A stretch of 39,544 bases of DNA from an uncultured Planctomycetaceae bacterium (GCA_903927685.1 CAIYOB010000670.1:1-39544), one strand, 5' to 3'. Counted from the stretch's first letter, positions 1 to 7,383 are shown. A program made the numbers and translations. Notes: generated by a model from the sequence alone, not told the origin.

Positions 1-296
1 GCGTGGGCCCGGGCCGTCGCGTCACGAGCAGCGACGCCGATGATCTCGTCGCCCTCCTTGAACTCGTTGGCCGCCCCGATCACCTGCTGATACAGTCGCC
101 GGTCGAAGCCTCCGCTGCACCGCTGGACGTAGCCCAGCACGTCCTCGCCCGGCTCAGGAGGGGCAAACGCCACACCGCGTGATTCGCCCGCCCGCCCCAT
201 GCCGACAACCAGCGACCCGGCCGTCGCTCCCACCAGCCAGGCGTTGAAGTTCCGGCGCGAGAGACTCGCCGTCTGAGCAGCCACGGTCACAGTCAT
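1..296 (-). CDS. N-terminal part of a probable ethanolamine ammonia-lyase large-subunit-like protein with Tat-type leader (partial)
   Basis: The frame starts at an ATG complementary to 294-296 and runs off the left edge, so only about 98 residues are visible. Residues 1-40 look like a twin-arginine signal (SRRNF followed by a hydrophobic stretch WLVGATAGSLVVGMG). After it comes a segment with GEDVLGYVQRCSGGFD, VIGAANEFKEGDEIIGVAA and RDATARAHA. This resembles the start of EutB, the adenosylcobalamin-dependent large subunit, where an early block reads roughly ANELRSGDVLAGVAA. The family match is from memory of that block and is moderate. An export signal would be odd because EutB is a cytoplasmic B12 enzyme. 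The alternative is an unrelated Tat-exported protein. The neighbouring EutC gene, if present, would lie left of the window. Confidence 0.5.
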   Translation of the reverse strand, partial: MTVTVAAQTASLSRRNFNAWLVGATAGSLVVGMGRAGESRGVAFAPPEPGEDVLGYVQRCSGGFDRRLYQQVIGAANEFKEGDEIIGVAARDATARAH

Positions 297-582
297 GAAG
301 TTCTGCCCCCGCGAGCGACGAGCGGAATCGTAAAGCTCCCCCAAAACGACAAGGATATTCGTTTCGGGACAGCCGTTCAACGGGGCACGTGCCCGTGCGT
401 GTCACATGGCACCCCTGTAAAGGTGGCAACCTACGGAACAGCTGCCCGCGGACTTTCCGCGTCGGGGGCTTGCCGAATCCGCCGCAGTGGAAACAATGAA
501 AGTACTCTGCAGCCCGCGTTCGCGGGCGGATAGGTTCGTCCGTAATGTCGCGTGAGATGAAAGCGATCCGAGAGGCGGGTTT
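297..582. other. Divergent intergenic region rich in inverted repeats
   Basis: This 286-base region separates the minus-strand EutB-like gene from the plus-strand zinc-ribbon gene. It contains a 12-base perfect palindrome GGGCACGTGCCC at 383-394, a hairpin CGCGGA-CTT-TCCGCG at 447-461 and an inverted repeat GCCCGCG-TT-CGCGGGC at 512-527. These could be operators, a structured leader of either gene, or a remnant of a repeat. No cobalamin or cyclic-di-GMP riboswitch core could be recognised on either strand. No open frame here looks like a gene. Confidence 0.5.
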
Positions 583-1374
583 GTGTCGAGCATTGTCCGG
601 TGTGGATCTTGTGGAATGCAGTTTCAGGCGCAGCCGCACTTGGCGGGCAAGACGGTAGCCTGCCCATCCTGCGGCGGCCGCTTGACCGTCCCCGCGGCCA
701 GTCCTTCCCCAGCCCGATCCGGTCCGGCGCCGAACCGGATGGCCTCTGGTCCTGCTGTCTCCGCCCCGGTCGCCGCGCCCCAGGTCGTGGCGTGCCAGTG
801 CGGGGCGAGGTTTCAAGCCGACACGAATCTGGCGGGCAAGACGGTCCGCTGCCCGACCTGCCAGCGGCCGCTGCGTATCCCCGTCGCCGGACGGGCGGCC
901 CCGCCCGGTCGGGTAGCAGCGCCGGCCCAACCGGCCGACGGCTTCTGGGATGCGTTGCTGCCGGAGAACGCCAAGCCCGTCGTCGAGGAGCCTCCCGAGC
1001 CGGAGGTGGAAGAAACGCTGACGGGGCCCCAGGCAACGGCGTTTGCCATCCAGCAGTTGTCGCGCGGCACGTCGCCCGGTGTGGTCCGCAAGGAATTGGT
1101 CGAACGGGGCGTGTCTGATGCCGAGGCGTCCCGCGTCATCGAGACCTTGGCCCCCAAGGCCAAGACGGCGTCGCCCGCGTCCGGAGGGAAGGGTGCGGGC
1201 TTGCAGAACATGCTGATCGGCGGAGTCGTCTGCTTCATCGGGCTGGCCGTCACCGTCGGATCGTACGTCGCGGCCGAACCGGGAGGTGTCTTCCTGCTGG
1301 CGTATGGTCCGATCATCTTCGGCGGCATTCAGTTCATCCGCGGTTTCTTCCAGCTGTGCGTCGGTTCCGACTGA
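583..1374 (+). CDS. Double zinc-ribbon membrane protein of unknown function
   Basis: The protein has 263 residues. The start is a GTG at 583 preceded by AGAGGCGGG at 571-579; no better ATG lies upstream. The N-terminus carries two similar zinc-ribbon knuckles: Cys7, Cys10, Cys27, Cys30, and Cys71, Cys73, Cys90, Cys93. The second copy has CXC instead of CXXC in its first knuckle. Both are followed by the same LAGKTV block, so they are an internal duplication. A Pro/Ala-rich linker follows, then an acidic and helical stretch (about 120-195) and two hydrophobic segments (about 205-225 and 235-258) that should place the C-terminus in the membrane. Multi-ribbon membrane proteins like this are common and uncharacterised in planctomycetes; metal binding is likely, the partner is unknown. 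Confidence 0.8.
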   Translation: MSSIVRCGSCGMQFQAQPHLAGKTVACPSCGGRLTVPAASPSPARSGPAPNRMASGPAVSAPVAAPQVVACQCGARFQADTNLAGKTVRCPTCQRPLRIPVAGRAAPPGRVAAPAQPADGFWDALLPENAKPVVEEPPEPEVEETLTGPQATAFAIQQLSRGTSPGVVRKELVERGVSDAEASRVIETLAPKAKTASPASGGKGAGLQNMLIGGVVCFIGLAVTVGSYVAAEPGGVFLLAYGPIIFGGIQFIRGFFQLCVGSD

Positions 1375-1504
1375 CCGGCTGCGACGATGCTCCGGCCCGC
1401 CTGCCACGGATCGGCTTCCAGTTGCGCTGGGATCGTGAAGAATCCTGTGCACTCGCGAAATCCTGCCGCTCCCCACGCATCCACGACTGGATATCCGTTG
1501 CTCA

Positions 1505-1516
1505 TTGTGCATAATA
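1505..1516 (+). promoter_or_regulatory. Weak -10-like element upstream of the PQQ-propeller gene
   Basis: An AT-rich block CATAAT (1510-1515), within TGTGCATAATATC, stands out in the GC-rich background about 75 bases before the ATG at 1589. No convincing -35 element was found at 16-18 bases upstream, so this is only a weak suggestion of a promoter. Confidence 0.22.
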
Positions 1517-1588
1517 TCGCCGCCAGCCCGTTCGGTTTTCGGGGCGCGCAGCAGCGGAGTCCGAATTCAACCACAAAGGAGCGTCAGC

Positions 1589-2884
1589 ATGTTACGTCGA
1601 GTCGTCACAGCCAGCCTGTGGATCAACCTGGTTCTCGTGTCGCCGGCCGTGTTTGCCCAGTTCGCCACCTTGTCCGGCGAATGGCCTCAATTTCACGGCC
1701 CGCAGCGGAATGCCGTGTCGTCCGATACGGGCCTGTTGACCGAGTGGCCTGAAAACGGGCCGCCGCTGGTCTGGGAAGCGAAGGGCGCAGGCCGCGGCTA
1801 TTCCAGCGTGGCGGTCGTCGGCGAGCGGCTGTACACGATGGGCGACGGACTGTCGATCGCCGACGACAAGGACGAATACGTGGTGTGCTTCAACCGAGCC
1901 GACGGGGCGTTCGTTTGGAAAGCGAAAATCGGCCCGGCGTGGAACAGCGGCCAGGCGGATTGGCAGAGTTCGCGCTCGACGCCGACGGTCGATGGCGACC
2001 TGCTGTACACCTTGTCGCCGCACGGCGTTCTGGTGTGCCTGGAATCGGCTGCCGGCAAGGAAGTCTGGCGCAAGGACCTGAAAGAAGACCTGGGCGGCAA
2101 GAAGGGCGACGGCTGGGGCTACAGCGAGTCGGTGCTGATCGACGGCGACAAGCTGGTGTGCACGCCGGGCGGCGAATCGGCGACGATGGTGGCGCTGAAC
2201 AAGAAGACGGGCGAAGTGATCTGGAAAGCGGCCTCGGCCGGCGACCGCGGCGCCGGGCACGCTTCGGTGGTGATCAGCGAAGTCGGCGGCACGCGGGTGT
2301 ATGTCAACACGACCGCGAGTGGCCCGCTGGGCGTGCGGGTCGAGGACGGCCAAGTGCTGTGGACCTATCCCATCGAAAAGACCACCGCCGTGATCCCGAC
2401 GCCGATCGTCCGCGGCGACCTGGTGTTCTTTACGGCTGGCTACGACCGGGGCGGGGCGCTGCTGCGGCAGGTTCCCGGCGGCAACGGCGAAGTGAAGGTC
2501 GAGGAAATCTATCCGCTGAATAAGGACCTGAACAACAAGCATGGCGGCGTGATCCTGGTTGGCGACTACCTGTACGGCGACTCGAACGATCAAGGCATCC
2601 CGTTCTGTGCCGAGTTGATGACGGGCAAGATCGTCTGGAAGGAGCGCGGGCCGGGCAAGAAGTCGGCCGCCGTCCTGGCCGCCGACGGGCACCTGTACAT
2701 CCGCTGGGCCGACGGCACGCTGGCCCTGGCCCAAGCCTCGCCCGACGGCTTCACCACCAGTGGTTCGTTCAAGATCCCCGGCAGCGGCGGCCGCCCCAGT
2801 TGGTCGCATCCGGTCGTCGTCGGCGGCAAGCTGTACGTCCGCGAAGGCGACTCGATCCTGTGCTACAACGTCGCCAAGGGATAA
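1589..2884 (+). CDS. Exported PQQ-like beta-propeller protein
   Basis: The open frame extends upstream to 1505, but the ATG at 1589 is preferred because AAGGAG lies at 1576-1581 and it gives a clean signal peptide (MLRRVVTASLWINLVLVSPAVFA). The mature 431-residue protein begins with WPQFHGPQRNAVS, the entry motif of many outer-envelope PQQ-like propeller proteins. Repeating blades carry G(K/E)(V/E)(I/V)W motifs, for example GAFVWKAKIG, GKEVWRKDL, GEVIWKAA and GKIVWKERG. These are structural blades of the quinoprotein fold; PQQ dehydrogenase catalytic residues are not evident, so an enzymatic role cannot be claimed. It probably acts in the periplasm as a scaffold or binding protein. The next gene starts 54 bases downstream in the same direction and may be cotranscribed. 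Confidence 0.85.
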   Translation: MLRRVVTASLWINLVLVSPAVFAQFATLSGEWPQFHGPQRNAVSSDTGLLTEWPENGPPLVWEAKGAGRGYSSVAVVGERLYTMGDGLSIADDKDEYVVCFNRADGAFVWKAKIGPAWNSGQADWQSSRSTPTVDGDLLYTLSPHGVLVCLESAAGKEVWRKDLKEDLGGKKGDGWGYSESVLIDGDKLVCTPGGESATMVALNKKTGEVIWKAASAGDRGAGHASVVISEVGGTRVYVNTTASGPLGVRVEDGQVLWTYPIEKTTAVIPTPIVRGDLVFFTAGYDRGGALLRQVPGGNGEVKVEEIYPLNKDLNNKHGGVILVGDYLYGDSNDQGIPFCAELMTGKIVWKERGPGKKSAAVLAADGHLYIRWADGTLALAQASPDGFTTSGSFKIPGSGGRPSWSHPVVVGGKLYVREGDSILCYNVAKG

Positions 2885-2938
2885 CGGGAATCCTTAACCT
2901 CGTGCCATTCGGCCCGGTGCCGGTGGACGGAGATCCGC

Positions 2939-3628
2939 ATGACTGCAGAACTGACTTGGCTTGGGCACGGCACTTGGCTGATTGAAACGGCTGGCAAGCG
3001 GATTGTGCTGGATCCGTTCTTGGACGACAACCCGGCGGCCCCGCTGCGGGCGGCCGACGTGCAGGCGGATTATCTGCTGGTCTCCCACGGCCATTTCGAC
3101 CATGTGGGGGATGCGGCCGCGATCGCCCAGCGGACGGGCGCGACGGTCGTGGCCAATTACGAAATCACGGCTTGGCTGCAGGCCCGGCACGCGGTGCCGA
3201 ACGTGTTGGGGATGAACCTGGGCGGTGGGGTCCAACTGCCGTTCGGGCACGTCAAGATGACCCTGGCGTTCCACAGCTCGATGCTGCCCGACGGCTCGAA
3301 CGGCGGCAGTCCCGGCGGGTTCTTGCTGACGCTCGCAGGCGGCCAACGCATCTACTTTGCCTGCGACACCGGTGTCTTCGAGGACATGCGGCGGATCGGG
3401 GCGGCGGGAATCGATCTGGCCGTGCTGCCGATCGGCGACCTGTTCACGATGGGGCCGGAAGACTCGCTCGAAGCGATCCGCTTGTTGCAGCCCAAGCGGG
3501 TCGCGCCGGCGCATTTCAATACCTGGCCGCCGATCGCCCAAGACGTCCAGGCGTGGGCCGCCCGTGTGCGCCAGACAACCGCCGCCGAACCGGTCGTCGT
3601 CCAGCCGGGCGGCAAGATCGTGGTGTGA
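2939..3628 (+). CDS. Metal-dependent hydrolase, UPF0173 (metallo-beta-lactamase fold)
   Basis: The 229-residue protein starts at the ATG at 2939 with GGAG about 8 bases upstream. It matches the UPF0173 family in length and order of motifs: LTWLGHGTWLIE at the start, LDPFLDDNP, then the metal-binding HGHFDHVGD around residues 50-58, a second His in FHSSMLPDGS, CDTGVFEDM with the bridging Asp, and the final APAHFNTWPPI. All of the usual metal ligands of the metallo-beta-lactamase fold seem present, so a cytoplasmic phosphodiesterase or lactonase-like hydrolase is likely, but the substrate of this family is unknown. No signal peptide is present. It ends 12 bases before the convergent HMA lipoprotein gene. 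Confidence 0.88.
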   Translation: MTAELTWLGHGTWLIETAGKRIVLDPFLDDNPAAPLRAADVQADYLLVSHGHFDHVGDAAAIAQRTGATVVANYEITAWLQARHAVPNVLGMNLGGGVQLPFGHVKMTLAFHSSMLPDGSNGGSPGGFLLTLAGGQRIYFACDTGVFEDMRRIGAAGIDLAVLPIGDLFTMGPEDSLEAIRLLQPKRVAPAHFNTWPPIAQDVQAWAARVRQTTAAEPVVVQPGGKIVV

Positions 3629-3641
3629 GGCGCCGGACGCC
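3629..3641. terminator. Possible short bidirectional hairpin between convergent genes
   Basis: GGCG-CCGGA-CGCC can fold into a 4-bp stem exactly in the 12-base gap between two convergent stop codons. There is no T tract on either side, so termination activity is doubtful. Confidence 0.22.
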
Positions 3642-4006
3642 TACGGTTCGACCGTGGCTTTCGGGAAGCCGGCAGCCGCGATGGCTTCGATCGCCCCATC
3701 GGTGTCAAAGCTGCCGCCCAGCTTGACCGTGACCAGCGGGTTGTCGATCGGCACCTCTTCCTTCTGAGGTGCCAGCGTGACTTCGGTCACCCCGGGCTGC
3801 TTCTGCAGCGCCTCGCGGACGGCGGGCCAGCAATTGTGCTGACAGACCATCGTCGGCACGCGGAACGTCACCTGCTGGACCGCCGCCGTCGAACGGGCCG
3901 CGGGGGCGGCGCCCGCCACGGGAGACGGAACGTTGCGAGAGGTATCGGAACAGCCGGCCAGCAAGGCGGCCACGACGACGGGTACAAGCAAGGCGAAACG
4001 GCTCAT
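3641..4006 (-). CDS. HMA-domain (heavy-metal-associated-like) lipoprotein with CX3C motif
   Basis: The chosen ATG (complement of 4004-4006) has GGAG 8 bases upstream and starts a lipoprotein signal (MSRFALLVPVVVAALLAGC, lipobox Cys19); an in-frame ATG 36 bases upstream would spoil the leader. The 121-residue product has a short Ala/Pro linker and then one ferredoxin-like HMA domain (about 46-121): VTFRVPTMVCQHNCWPAVREAL, followed by PGVTEV and GFPKATV. Canonical HMA domains use MXCXXC; here Met53, Cys55 and Cys59 form MXCXXXC. The two cysteines could still bind a soft metal such as copper, but the geometry differs from the usual site. Location is probably the periplasmic face of a membrane. 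No transporter ATPase or regulator lies next to it. Confidence 0.75.
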   Translation of the reverse strand: MSRFALLVPVVVAALLAGCSDTSRNVPSPVAGAAPAARSTAAVQQVTFRVPTMVCQHNCWPAVREALQKQPGVTEVTLAPQKEEVPIDNPLVTVKLGGSFDTDGAIEAIAAAGFPKATVEP

Positions 4007-4186
4007 GGGCGAGTCTCCGACTTGAGTTGTGGGTAACCGCACTTGCGACCAAGTCGGCTCCTAAACGCGTAAACTGCTCTTGGCAAGAATGGCTCTCGGC
4101 GGCGGTCAACACCAGCATTCGACCCAGCGAGAGAGCCACGAAGGGACTAGCCTAAGCGTTCTTCGCGCCGGCCGCAAGCCAAGGCC

Positions 4187-4564
4187 GAAGAAAGCGCTGA
4201 TGTGCTGGACCATCATGAGGCCGCTCGGAGGCCGGTCGAACGCGAACTCCAGCCCCGAGAAGCCGACGACGTTGAGCGGTTCGTCCGCATGGTTGCTCTC
4301 GACCCGAGCGGAGATCAGCACGTCTTTCCCAGCGAACGTGTAGTCCGTCAGGCAGGTGACATCGCCCCGGACGTGGCGAACTCGGGCCTGCTGTGGCCCT
4401 AACACGGTGAGCGACTTTTCACGCCATGGTTGGGTGTCCACTCGCCCTGAACCGGAGTCCTTGAACCACGGCTCCGCATTGAACACCGTCCAACCGCCGT
4501 GAGCCAACTCTCGCTCCCCGACCTGGATCCGAGTCAAGCCTTCCGCCGTGACCTGAAACCGGAG
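4187..4564 (-). pseudogene. Internal fragment of an unidentified beta-rich exported protein
   Basis: In one minus-strand frame, 126 residues read as natural protein: RFQVTAEGLTRIQVGERELA, then GGWTVFNAEPWFKDSGSGRV, VRHVRGDVTCLTDYTFAGKDV, SARVESNHADEPLNVVGFSGLEF and MMVQHISAF. The pattern of alternating hydrophobic residues and conserved-looking Gly/Asp turns suggests a beta-sandwich, such as the non-catalytic part of a secreted glycosidase. On both sides the same frame turns into Arg/Pro/Ser-rich nonsense, no signal peptide or start with a ribosome site is present, and the fragment stops without the rest of a domain. I therefore treat it as the leftover of a larger gene. The family was not recognised by name. 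Confidence 0.5.
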
Positions 4565-4857
4565 ATGTTGGGGACCTATTCCGGAAACGCACCCAATTCT
4601 CCCGGGAAACAGGCGCCACCGCAACGAGCCCAGTGCCTGCAGCGACCTGCGCTTCCGCCATGTCTGGCTGTGCCAGCCAGCCGCTCGCCCGCGAACCGGC
4701 AGATGTGGGTTTGCCAGCCCTGGCACTTCCCGTGCTCCGTGGCGGGCGGTACCAAGGGAACTGGGAAACAGGTTGGGTACCAGAGACGCCTCCCAAGAGA
4801 GGAGACCCACGCTGCCTCGGGCGCCCATGTGGACGCTGGCCGCCACCGCCTTGCAGG

Positions 4858-5037
4858 GACGCCCCGGATGGCAGACGTTGGGCCGGCAACTGGCGCCCCT
4901 TGACGGACACCATCGTAGCCCGCTACCTGGCCTTCTTGCCCCAGCAGACCTATCCCATCCGCACCGGCGTCCATCCGAACATCGCTTTTGGGCTGGCGTT
5001 CGCCTGCGACGAGGCGAGAAGACTGGAGCATCCGCGG
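4858..5037 (+). pseudogene. Fragment of a DUF2891-family gene
   Basis: About 60 residues in one plus-strand frame match the core of DUF2891 proteins: DGRRWAGNWRPLTDTIVARY, FLPQQTYPIRTGVHPNIAF and GLAFACDEAR. The motif YPIRTGVHPNIAFGLAFA is the strongest part. Just before it, in a different frame (about 4826-4857), PMWTLAATALQG resembles the preceding helix of the family, which suggests a frameshift near 4858. The rest of the roughly 350-residue family, including the N-terminal His-containing segment, is missing. The reading breaks off at the palindromic repeat that starts at 5034. Function of the family is unknown. Confidence 0.6.
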
Positions 5038-5092
5038 GACGCGGTCAGCCGCACGCCGGCGTCTTCCGCCCCCGCGTCCCGCCGTTCGCCCG
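5034..5092. repeat. Palindromic dispersed repeat, copy A
   Basis: This copy contains a perfect 11-base inverted repeat, GCGGGACGCGG (5034-5044) and CCGCGTCCCGC (5072-5082). Its right part, 5062-5092, is a 31-base exact match to 7353-7383, and the similarity extends leftwards with small indels to about 5038 (versus 7331). The two copies lie on either side of the SPFH and NAD-kinase-like genes, in direct orientation, 2.29 kb apart. Confidence 0.85.
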
Positions 5093-5148
5093 TGCTGCGT
5101 TTACGGCTGTTGTGGCCTGTGATCCCGCGTTGCGACGTGGGCAGGGGG

Positions 5149-5176
5149 CGACATCCGGCTGGCCGCGAGCTATAAT
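5149..5176 (+). promoter_or_regulatory. Sigma-70-type promoter of the SPFH cassette
   Basis: A consensus -10 hexamer TATAAT lies at 5171-5176, rare in this GC-rich sequence, with GCGACA at 5149-5154 as a partial -35 at a 16-base spacing. Transcription would begin near 5183, about 57 bases before the chosen ATG at 5240, which also argues against the earlier in-frame ATG at 5189. Confidence 0.5.
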
Positions 5177-5239
5177 CCCTAATGAATCATGGCGGCGTCG
5201 GACCGCGTCGAATCTCCCTCACGTCACGAGGAGCCCGGC

Positions 5240-6199
5240 ATGTTGGGAATCCGCTACCTGAAAGTCCAACCCACCACTTACGTGCTGCACTACGTCGGCG
5301 GCAGAGTCCGACATGAAGGGGCTGGGCTGGCCTTCTTCTACTTCGCTCCGACCGCCGAAATCGCGCGAATTCCCCTCGCCAGCACCGACGCACCATTCGT
5401 CTTCAATGAAGTTACCGCCGACTTTCAAGACGCCACCATTCAGGGGCAGCTTACCTATCGCATCAAATCTCCCAAGAGCATCGCCGAGGTATTGGATTAC
5501 AGCGTGGACGGGCGCGGCATGTACCGGAGCGACGACCCGAACAAACTCGGCGAGCGGCTCACGAACGTCGCGCAGATTGCCGCGCGGGCCTTTACTCAAC
5601 GGCACGTTTTGAAGGAGCTGCTCGTCAAGACCGACGCCCTGGTGGCTGAAGTGCTGGCCGGCCTGAAGCAGTCAGAAGCCGTGGACATGTTGGGGCTCGA
5701 AATCCTTGGCCTCTCCATTCAGTCGATCAAGCCCACGCCCGAGATGGCCAAGGCGCTCCAAGCCGACGCGCGGGAAGAACTCATGAAGAAAGCGGATGAA
5801 GCAATCTTCGCGCGGCGCAACGCGGCCGTGGCGTTGGAACGGAGCATCAAGGAAAACGAACTGCAAACCGAGATCGCGATCGAGCAGAAGAAACGCCAGG
5901 TGCGCGAAACGCAGATGGCCGCGGACATCGCCGTGGAAGAGCAGCGGACGATGCTGGTGGACCAACGGGTCGCCAACGAGCAGAAGGAGGCCGACGCCCG
6001 GGCCCACGCGCTGCAGGCGATGCTCGAACCGCTGAAGGGGATCGATTGGAAGACGTTGCTCGCCGCCGGCAGCGGGAGCGACCCGCGGCTGAACATCGCC
6101 ATCGCCTTCCGCGAATTGGCCGAGAATGCCGACAAGATCAGCCAGTTGAATATCTCGCCGGACCTCCTGAGTACCCTGTTGGACCAGCCAAGCAACTAG
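5240..6199 (+). CDS. SPFH/Band-7 domain protein
   Basis: The ATG at 5240 is preceded by GAGGAG at 5228-5233, so the earlier ATG at 5189 is not used. The 319-residue product has a Band-7-like beta-rich domain (about 1-170: TADFQDATIQGQLTYRIKSP, then VLKELLVKTDALV and LGLEILGLSIQSIKPTPEMA), followed by a charged coiled coil (about 180-265, ADAREELMKKADEA through EEQRTMLVDQRV) and a short C-terminal tail. This is the usual order in prohibitin/stomatin-type proteins that form membrane-associated oligomeric rings. It lacks an obvious N-terminal transmembrane helix, so membrane attachment would be peripheral or through a partner. It is followed after 42 bases by the NAD-kinase-like gene and is probably cotranscribed. 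Function unknown. Confidence 0.85.
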   Translation: MLGIRYLKVQPTTYVLHYVGGRVRHEGAGLAFFYFAPTAEIARIPLASTDAPFVFNEVTADFQDATIQGQLTYRIKSPKSIAEVLDYSVDGRGMYRSDDPNKLGERLTNVAQIAARAFTQRHVLKELLVKTDALVAEVLAGLKQSEAVDMLGLEILGLSIQSIKPTPEMAKALQADAREELMKKADEAIFARRNAAVALERSIKENELQTEIAIEQKKRQVRETQMAADIAVEEQRTMLVDQRVANEQKEADARAHALQAMLEPLKGIDWKTLLAAGSGSDPRLNIAIAFRELAENADKISQLNISPDLLSTLLDQPSN

Positions 6200-6241
6200 G
6201 GTCCGGACGTAACGGGACGTGTCGCCAGCAGGTCGACGGTC

Positions 6242-7261
6242 ATGAACAGCATCCCCGGCATCGCGATCGTCACACGGCCCACCCGGCTGGAAGGACTCCG
6301 GCGGCGGTGGGGTACCCTGGGCCAGGCCAAATTCCGCATGGTGCAAGCCCAGACGCTGGAGGCGGAACGGCGTCGCGTCGGTGTGCCGCTCGGACACGGC
6401 AAGCGACGCGGTGCGGCCCAGGCTCAAGCCGTGGCGACGCAAGCGGACTTCGCGGAATACGAACGCGAAGACAGCGTGTATCAGCGCGTCATCGACGGAC
6501 TTGAACGCGACCTTCGGACGTTTGGGATTCCCGTGAAAATCGTCGATCGCGCCTTCTTGCCGAACTTCGATTTTGGGCTCTGCTCGGTGGTGGTCGTCGT
6601 CGGACAGGACGGCCTGGTAGCCAATGCCGCCAAGTACGTCGGCGCGCTGCCGATCGTCGCCGTAAATCCCGATCCGGCGAGGTTCGACGGCATCCTGCTT
6701 CCCTTCCGCACCGATCAGGCTCGGCATGCGGTCCAGGCGGTGCTCCAACAGGAGTTCCGCGCACGTCCCGTGACCCTGGCTGAAACCTTGCTGAACGACG
6801 GCCAGCGGCTGCTCGCGTTCAACGACTTCTTCATCGGCGCGGCCACGCACGTCTCGGCCCGTTACGTGCTGGAAGTCGGCGGCCGCAGCGAGCCACAGGC
6901 ATCCAGCGGCATCCTCGTGTCGACCGGCGCGGGGTCGACGGGCTGGCTGTCCAGCGTGTTCAACATGGCCGCCGGCGTGGCGCGATTCCTGGCCGGAGGA
7001 ATCGCACCACCACCCACCCTGGCGTGGGAAGAACGGCGGCTGGCCTGGGCGGTGCGCGAGCCGTTTGTGAGCCGTCAATCGCAGGCCAGCTTGGTCGCTG
7101 GTTGGCTTGACGAACCTCACGAGTTGATCATCGAATCGCTGATGCCCGAAGGCGGCGTCATTTTCTCCGACGGCGTCGAGGCCAACTTCCTGCCCTTCAC
7201 CAGCGGCAGCATCGCACGCGTGCGGGTCAGCGAGCAGCGCGCGAATCTCGTGGTGAGGTAG
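6242..7261 (+). CDS. Divergent NAD-kinase-like protein
   Basis: The 339-residue protein keeps the three marks of the ATP-NAD kinase fold in the right order: a glycine-rich Asp motif VVVVGQDGLVANAAKY (121-124 are GQDG where NAD kinases have GGDG), an Asn-Asp pair in AFNDFFIG (194-195, NAD kinases have NE or ND), and SSGILVSTGAGSTGW (221-235), the substrate-loop motif usually written as GSTAY. The Asp of the first motif is kept, the second Gly is Gln. It also has a 50- to 60-residue longer N-terminus, including TLGQAKFRMVQAQTLEAE, absent from ordinary NAD kinases. It could phosphorylate NAD(H), bind it without catalysis, or act on another nucleotide or lipid, as diacylglycerol and sphingosine kinases share this fold. 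The start at 6242 has only a weak ribosome site. Confidence 0.7.
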   Translation: MNSIPGIAIVTRPTRLEGLRRRWGTLGQAKFRMVQAQTLEAERRRVGVPLGHGKRRGAAQAQAVATQADFAEYEREDSVYQRVIDGLERDLRTFGIPVKIVDRAFLPNFDFGLCSVVVVVGQDGLVANAAKYVGALPIVAVNPDPARFDGILLPFRTDQARHAVQAVLQQEFRARPVTLAETLLNDGQRLLAFNDFFIGAATHVSARYVLEVGGRSEPQASSGILVSTGAGSTGWLSSVFNMAAGVARFLAGGIAPPPTLAWEERRLAWAVREPFVSRQSQASLVAGWLDEPHELIIESLMPEGGVIFSDGVEANFLPFTSGSIARVRVSEQRANLVVR

Positions 7262-7330
7262 ACCTCGCGAGGAACGCGCGGACGGTATCCGCATCCCGGC
7301 CTGCGTGGCCGCTGCGATCCGGCAGGTGCT

Positions 7331-7383
7331 GACGCGTCACCGCAGGCCACAATCTTCCGCCCCCGCGTCCCGCCGTTCGCCCG
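7331..7383. repeat. Palindromic dispersed repeat, copy B
   Basis: The segment 7353-7383 is identical over 31 bases to 5062-5092. The left arm is diverged, but GACGCG (7331-7336) can still pair with CGCGTC (7365-7370), so the folding potential of copy A is partly kept. It lies between the NAD-kinase-like gene and the truncated isomerase. Confidence 0.8.

Larger units (their letters stand above)
4007..5239. other. 1.2-kb region without an intact gene: decayed fragments, one repeat and one promoter
   Basis: No open frame across this stretch gives a complete recognisable protein. Two segments read like pieces of real proteins (4187-4564 on the minus strand, 4858-5037 on the plus strand); both break off abruptly into meaningless frames. 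The right part holds a palindromic repeat (5034-5092) and a TATAAT promoter for the SPFH gene. 4007-4186 and 4565-4857 hold nothing I can interpret. Confidence 0.6.

Noticed and set aside
297..582. Cobalamin or cyclic-di-GMP riboswitch before the EutB-like gene
   Set aside because: Hairpins exist, but the conserved core sequences of these riboswitches could not be found on the minus strand.
154..1512. Minus-strand open frame of 452 codons
   Set aside because: It overlaps the zinc-ribbon gene and the EutB-like start, and its composition is Arg/Gly-rich without domains.
5672..7294. Minus-strand open frame of 540 codons
   Set aside because: Antisense to the SPFH and NAD-kinase-like genes, both of which show family motifs and proper ribosome sites.
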